NCBI GenBank assembly: GCA_014359855.1
Contig: JACIYQ010000048.1
Coordinates: 1-6,861 of the forward strand
Direction of reading: 5' to 3'
From: Parvibaculum sp.
Lineage (GTDB): Bacteria; Pseudomonadota; Alphaproteobacteria; Parvibaculales; Parvibaculaceae
Length of the DNA: 6,861 nt
Below, piece by piece: positions 6,105-6,861 of the stretch. The notes beneath the pieces are model-generated. The model was not told the origin of the DNA. It saw only the letters and a list, made by a program, of their open reading frames with translations, and searched no databases. The position numbers and the translations under genes were made by a program. Within the stretch, counting starts at the first letter, position 1. Every line of letters starts with the position of its first letter.

Positions 6105-6193
6105 GGAGGCGTGGCAGAGCGGTCGAATGCAGCGGTCTTTAAAACCGCCGGACTGTGCAGGTCTCGTGGGTTCGAATCCCACCGCCTCCGCCA
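6105..6193 (+). tRNA. Serine-type tRNA with anticodon UUA (candidate ochre suppressor tRNA)
   Basis: A complete class II tRNA with encoded CCA. The acceptor stem GGAGGCG (6105-6111) pairs with CGCCTCC (6183-6189), followed by G73 (6190) and CCA (6191-6193). The D arm has G10-C25, C11-G24, A12-U23 plus A14, G15, G18 and G19. The anticodon stem is GCGGT/ACCGC (6132-6136/6144-6148). The long variable arm (about 6149-6165) has a 4-5 bp stem. The T arm is GTGGG-TTCGAAT-CCCAC. Long variable arm, G73, C11-G24 and G2-C71 are seryl-tRNA synthetase features; leucine tRNAs have A73. The anticodon loop is C-T-T-T-A-A-A (6137-6143), so the anticodon at 6139-6141 is UUA, which reads the stop codon UAA. Normal tRNA-Ser(UGA) would have TTGAA here, so one change at position 35 explains it. 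A36-A37-A38 fits modification by MiaA. Seryl-tRNA synthetase does not read the anticodon, so charging with serine is expected. Every other conserved base is kept, which argues against decay. Confidence 0.93.
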
Positions 6194-6221
6194 TTTTCCG
6201 TGGCACCCATTACTAACATGT

Positions 6222-6261
6222 AAAGCCGCTGGCGCACTAGTCCTTGCCCCAGCGGCTTTTT
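6222..6261 (+). terminator. Rho-independent terminator of the tRNA transcript
   Basis: AAAGCCGCTGG (6222-6232) and CCAGCGGCTTT (6249-6259) form an 11-bp stem with a 16-nt loop, followed by a T run (TTTTT at 6257-6261), 28 nt after the tRNA CCA end. It is shared with the minus-strand small gene: the last codons and TAG stop (6237-6239) of that gene lie in the 3' arm and loop. In the minus direction the stem is followed by only TTT, so termination there would be weaker. Confidence 0.8.
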
Positions 6262-6476
6262 GCTGCCTTTTGCGCAATCTCGCGACGCTGTTCTGATGTT
6301 AGCGACGCAACGCGAGCCTTCCTGGCATGAAGGCCGCATTCCCTGCCGAGCTTCGCCATACCCAAGTGAGGAACGTCGCCTCTCGTTGCCATATCTAGCA
6401 GGAGCCTTCGCGACCAGATCGTATTTAGGGCGTGCCCGGTCGAGTGCCGGGACAGAGGCACAAAAAAGTCCGACAT
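6237..6476 (-). CDS. Small basic protein of unknown function, possibly degenerate
   Basis: Up to 79 residues from ATG 6476, or about 40 residues from ATG 6359. The C-terminal 40 residues (KLGRECGLHARKARVASL, then SEQRREIAQKAAKSRWGKD) match the pattern of many small basic proteins ending in SLTPEQRxEIAxKAAxARWGK. In those, the upstream part usually has glycine pairs (KLGRKGG-LKGGKAR), whereas here these are EC and HAR. This may mean drift or decay. The N-terminal 39 residues (MSDFFVPLSRHSTGHALNTI and on) are not recognised and no good ribosome binding site precedes either ATG, so the shorter form or a remnant is possible. It is convergent with the tRNA and shares its terminator hairpin. Function is unknown. 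Confidence 0.45.
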   Translation of the reverse strand: MSDFFVPLSRHSTGHALNTIWSRRLLLDMATRGDVPHLGMAKLGRECGLHARKARVASLTSEQRREIAQKAAKSRWGKD

Positions 6477-6579
6477 GGGGTCCGTAGTGTCACCCGCCGC
6501 TCCTCAGTAGTATAAATAGGCAAATCGGTGGTGTGGAGCAACGTCGGCGCTCAAAATTTCAAACTCAAGACACTCCCCC
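6477..6579. other. Intergenic spacer between the aminopeptidase and the small basic protein gene
   Basis: A relatively AT-rich 103-bp stretch (for example AGTATAAATAGG and CTCAAAATTTCAAA). No terminator hairpin, clear promoter or repeat is visible. The drop in GC marks the right boundary of the accessory-looking segment. Confidence 0.5.
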
Positions 6580-6861
6580 TCAGGCGCCGTAGCGGCGCAT
6601 CAGAAGATGGTAGAGGGCGCGGATGCCCTGCGCCTCGCCGCCCACGGGGCGACCGGGCCTGGGCTTGGGCGCCCAACCGTAAATGTCGAAATGCACGTGA
6701 GCCTGCGCCTTTTCGACGAAACGGCGCAGGAAGAGCGCGGCGGTTATGGAACCGGCGAAGGGTCCGTCGGAGACGTGGTTCACATCCGCGATCTTGCTTT
6801 CGAGCCAGGCGTCATAGGGCTTCCAGAGCGGCATGCGCCAGAGCGGATCGGACATGGCCTC
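6580..6861 (-). CDS. M17 leucyl aminopeptidase, C-terminal part (5' end outside window)
   Basis: Cytoplasmic zinc/manganese exopeptidase that removes N-terminal residues from peptides. About 93 residues are visible, open to the right edge, and include the family's C-terminal landmarks: DPLWRMPLWKPYDAWLESKI, ADVNHVSDGPFAGSITAALF, the HVHFDIYGWAPKPRPGRP segment and the closing GGEAQGIRALYHLLMRRYG. The metal-binding NTDAEGR motif lies upstream of the window. The ATG at 6855 is internal, because the frame continues upstream as Glu-Ala. The stop is TGA at 6580-6582. In many alphaproteobacteria this gene type lies next to an NlpC/P60 peptidase gene; here about 2.2 kb separates it from one. Confidence 0.9.
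   Translation of the reverse strand, partial: EAMSDPLWRMPLWKPYDAWLESKIADVNHVSDGPFAGSITAALFLRRFVEKAQAHVHFDIYGWAPKPRPGRPVGGEAQGIRALYHLLMRRYGA

Noticed and set aside
6105..6193. Reading the tRNA as tRNA-Leu(UAA) or selenocysteine tRNA
   Set aside because: Shifting the loop to place TAA at 34-36 breaks the anticodon stem (C-C and T-C mismatches), and base 73 is G rather than A. Selenocysteine tRNA would need anticodon UCA and a longer acceptor stem.
6009..6339. Three minus-strand frames across the tRNA giving peptides such as AVGFEPTRPAQSGG, RWDSNPRDLHSPAVLK and GGIRTHETCTVRRF
   Set aside because: These are the well-known artefact peptides made by translating the antisense of tRNA-Ser genes. 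They confirm the tRNA type and are not proteins.

Overview
The window looks like chromosomal DNA of a GC-rich alphaproteobacterium (Rhizobiales/Parvibaculales-like). The evidence is codon use dominated by G/C third positions, a yejB-yejE-yejF transporter block, and an inverted pair of the short palindrome with a GAAA loop that is frequent between genes in this class. Genus cannot be fixed from the sequence alone.

Left third (1-3351, + strand): the 3' part of an ABC peptide importer operon. The C-terminal part of YejB, all of YejE, and the double-ATPase YejF are packed with a 1-nt gap and an ATGA overlap. A convergent intergenic gap (3352-3508) holds two inverted REP-like hairpins. On the minus strand follow a cytoplasmic-looking SH3b-NlpC/P60 cysteine peptidase and, overlapping its start by 4 nt, a MarR-type regulator. 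At the right edge is the C-terminal part of an M17 leucyl aminopeptidase. Importer, NlpC/P60 peptidase and aminopeptidase make sense together as uptake and breakdown of (muro)peptides.

Between the MarR gene and the aminopeptidase (about 4800-6580) lies a stretch that looks accessory and less GC-biased. It contains a minus-strand 262-residue protein of unknown function with a helix-turn-helix-like N-terminal half. It also has a compact divergent promoter region with two good sigma-70-type promoters, a 27-codon mini-ORF with an excellent ribosome binding site, two hairpins, a tRNA gene, a rho-independent terminator and a small basic protein gene.

The standout is the tRNA (6105-6193). By every structural mark it is an intact serine tRNA: long variable arm, G73, encoded CCA, and the conserved D- and T-loop bases. 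However, its anticodon loop is C-T-TTA-A-A. The anticodon UUA pairs with the ochre stop codon UAA (and, by U34 wobble, perhaps UAG). It differs from the normal tRNA-Ser(UGA) loop by one base at position 35. It is therefore a candidate natural nonsense-suppressor tRNA, apparently transcribed behind a leader containing a mini-ORF and two hairpins, and divergent from an uncharacterised gene. None of the eight genes ending in the window uses UAA as its stop.
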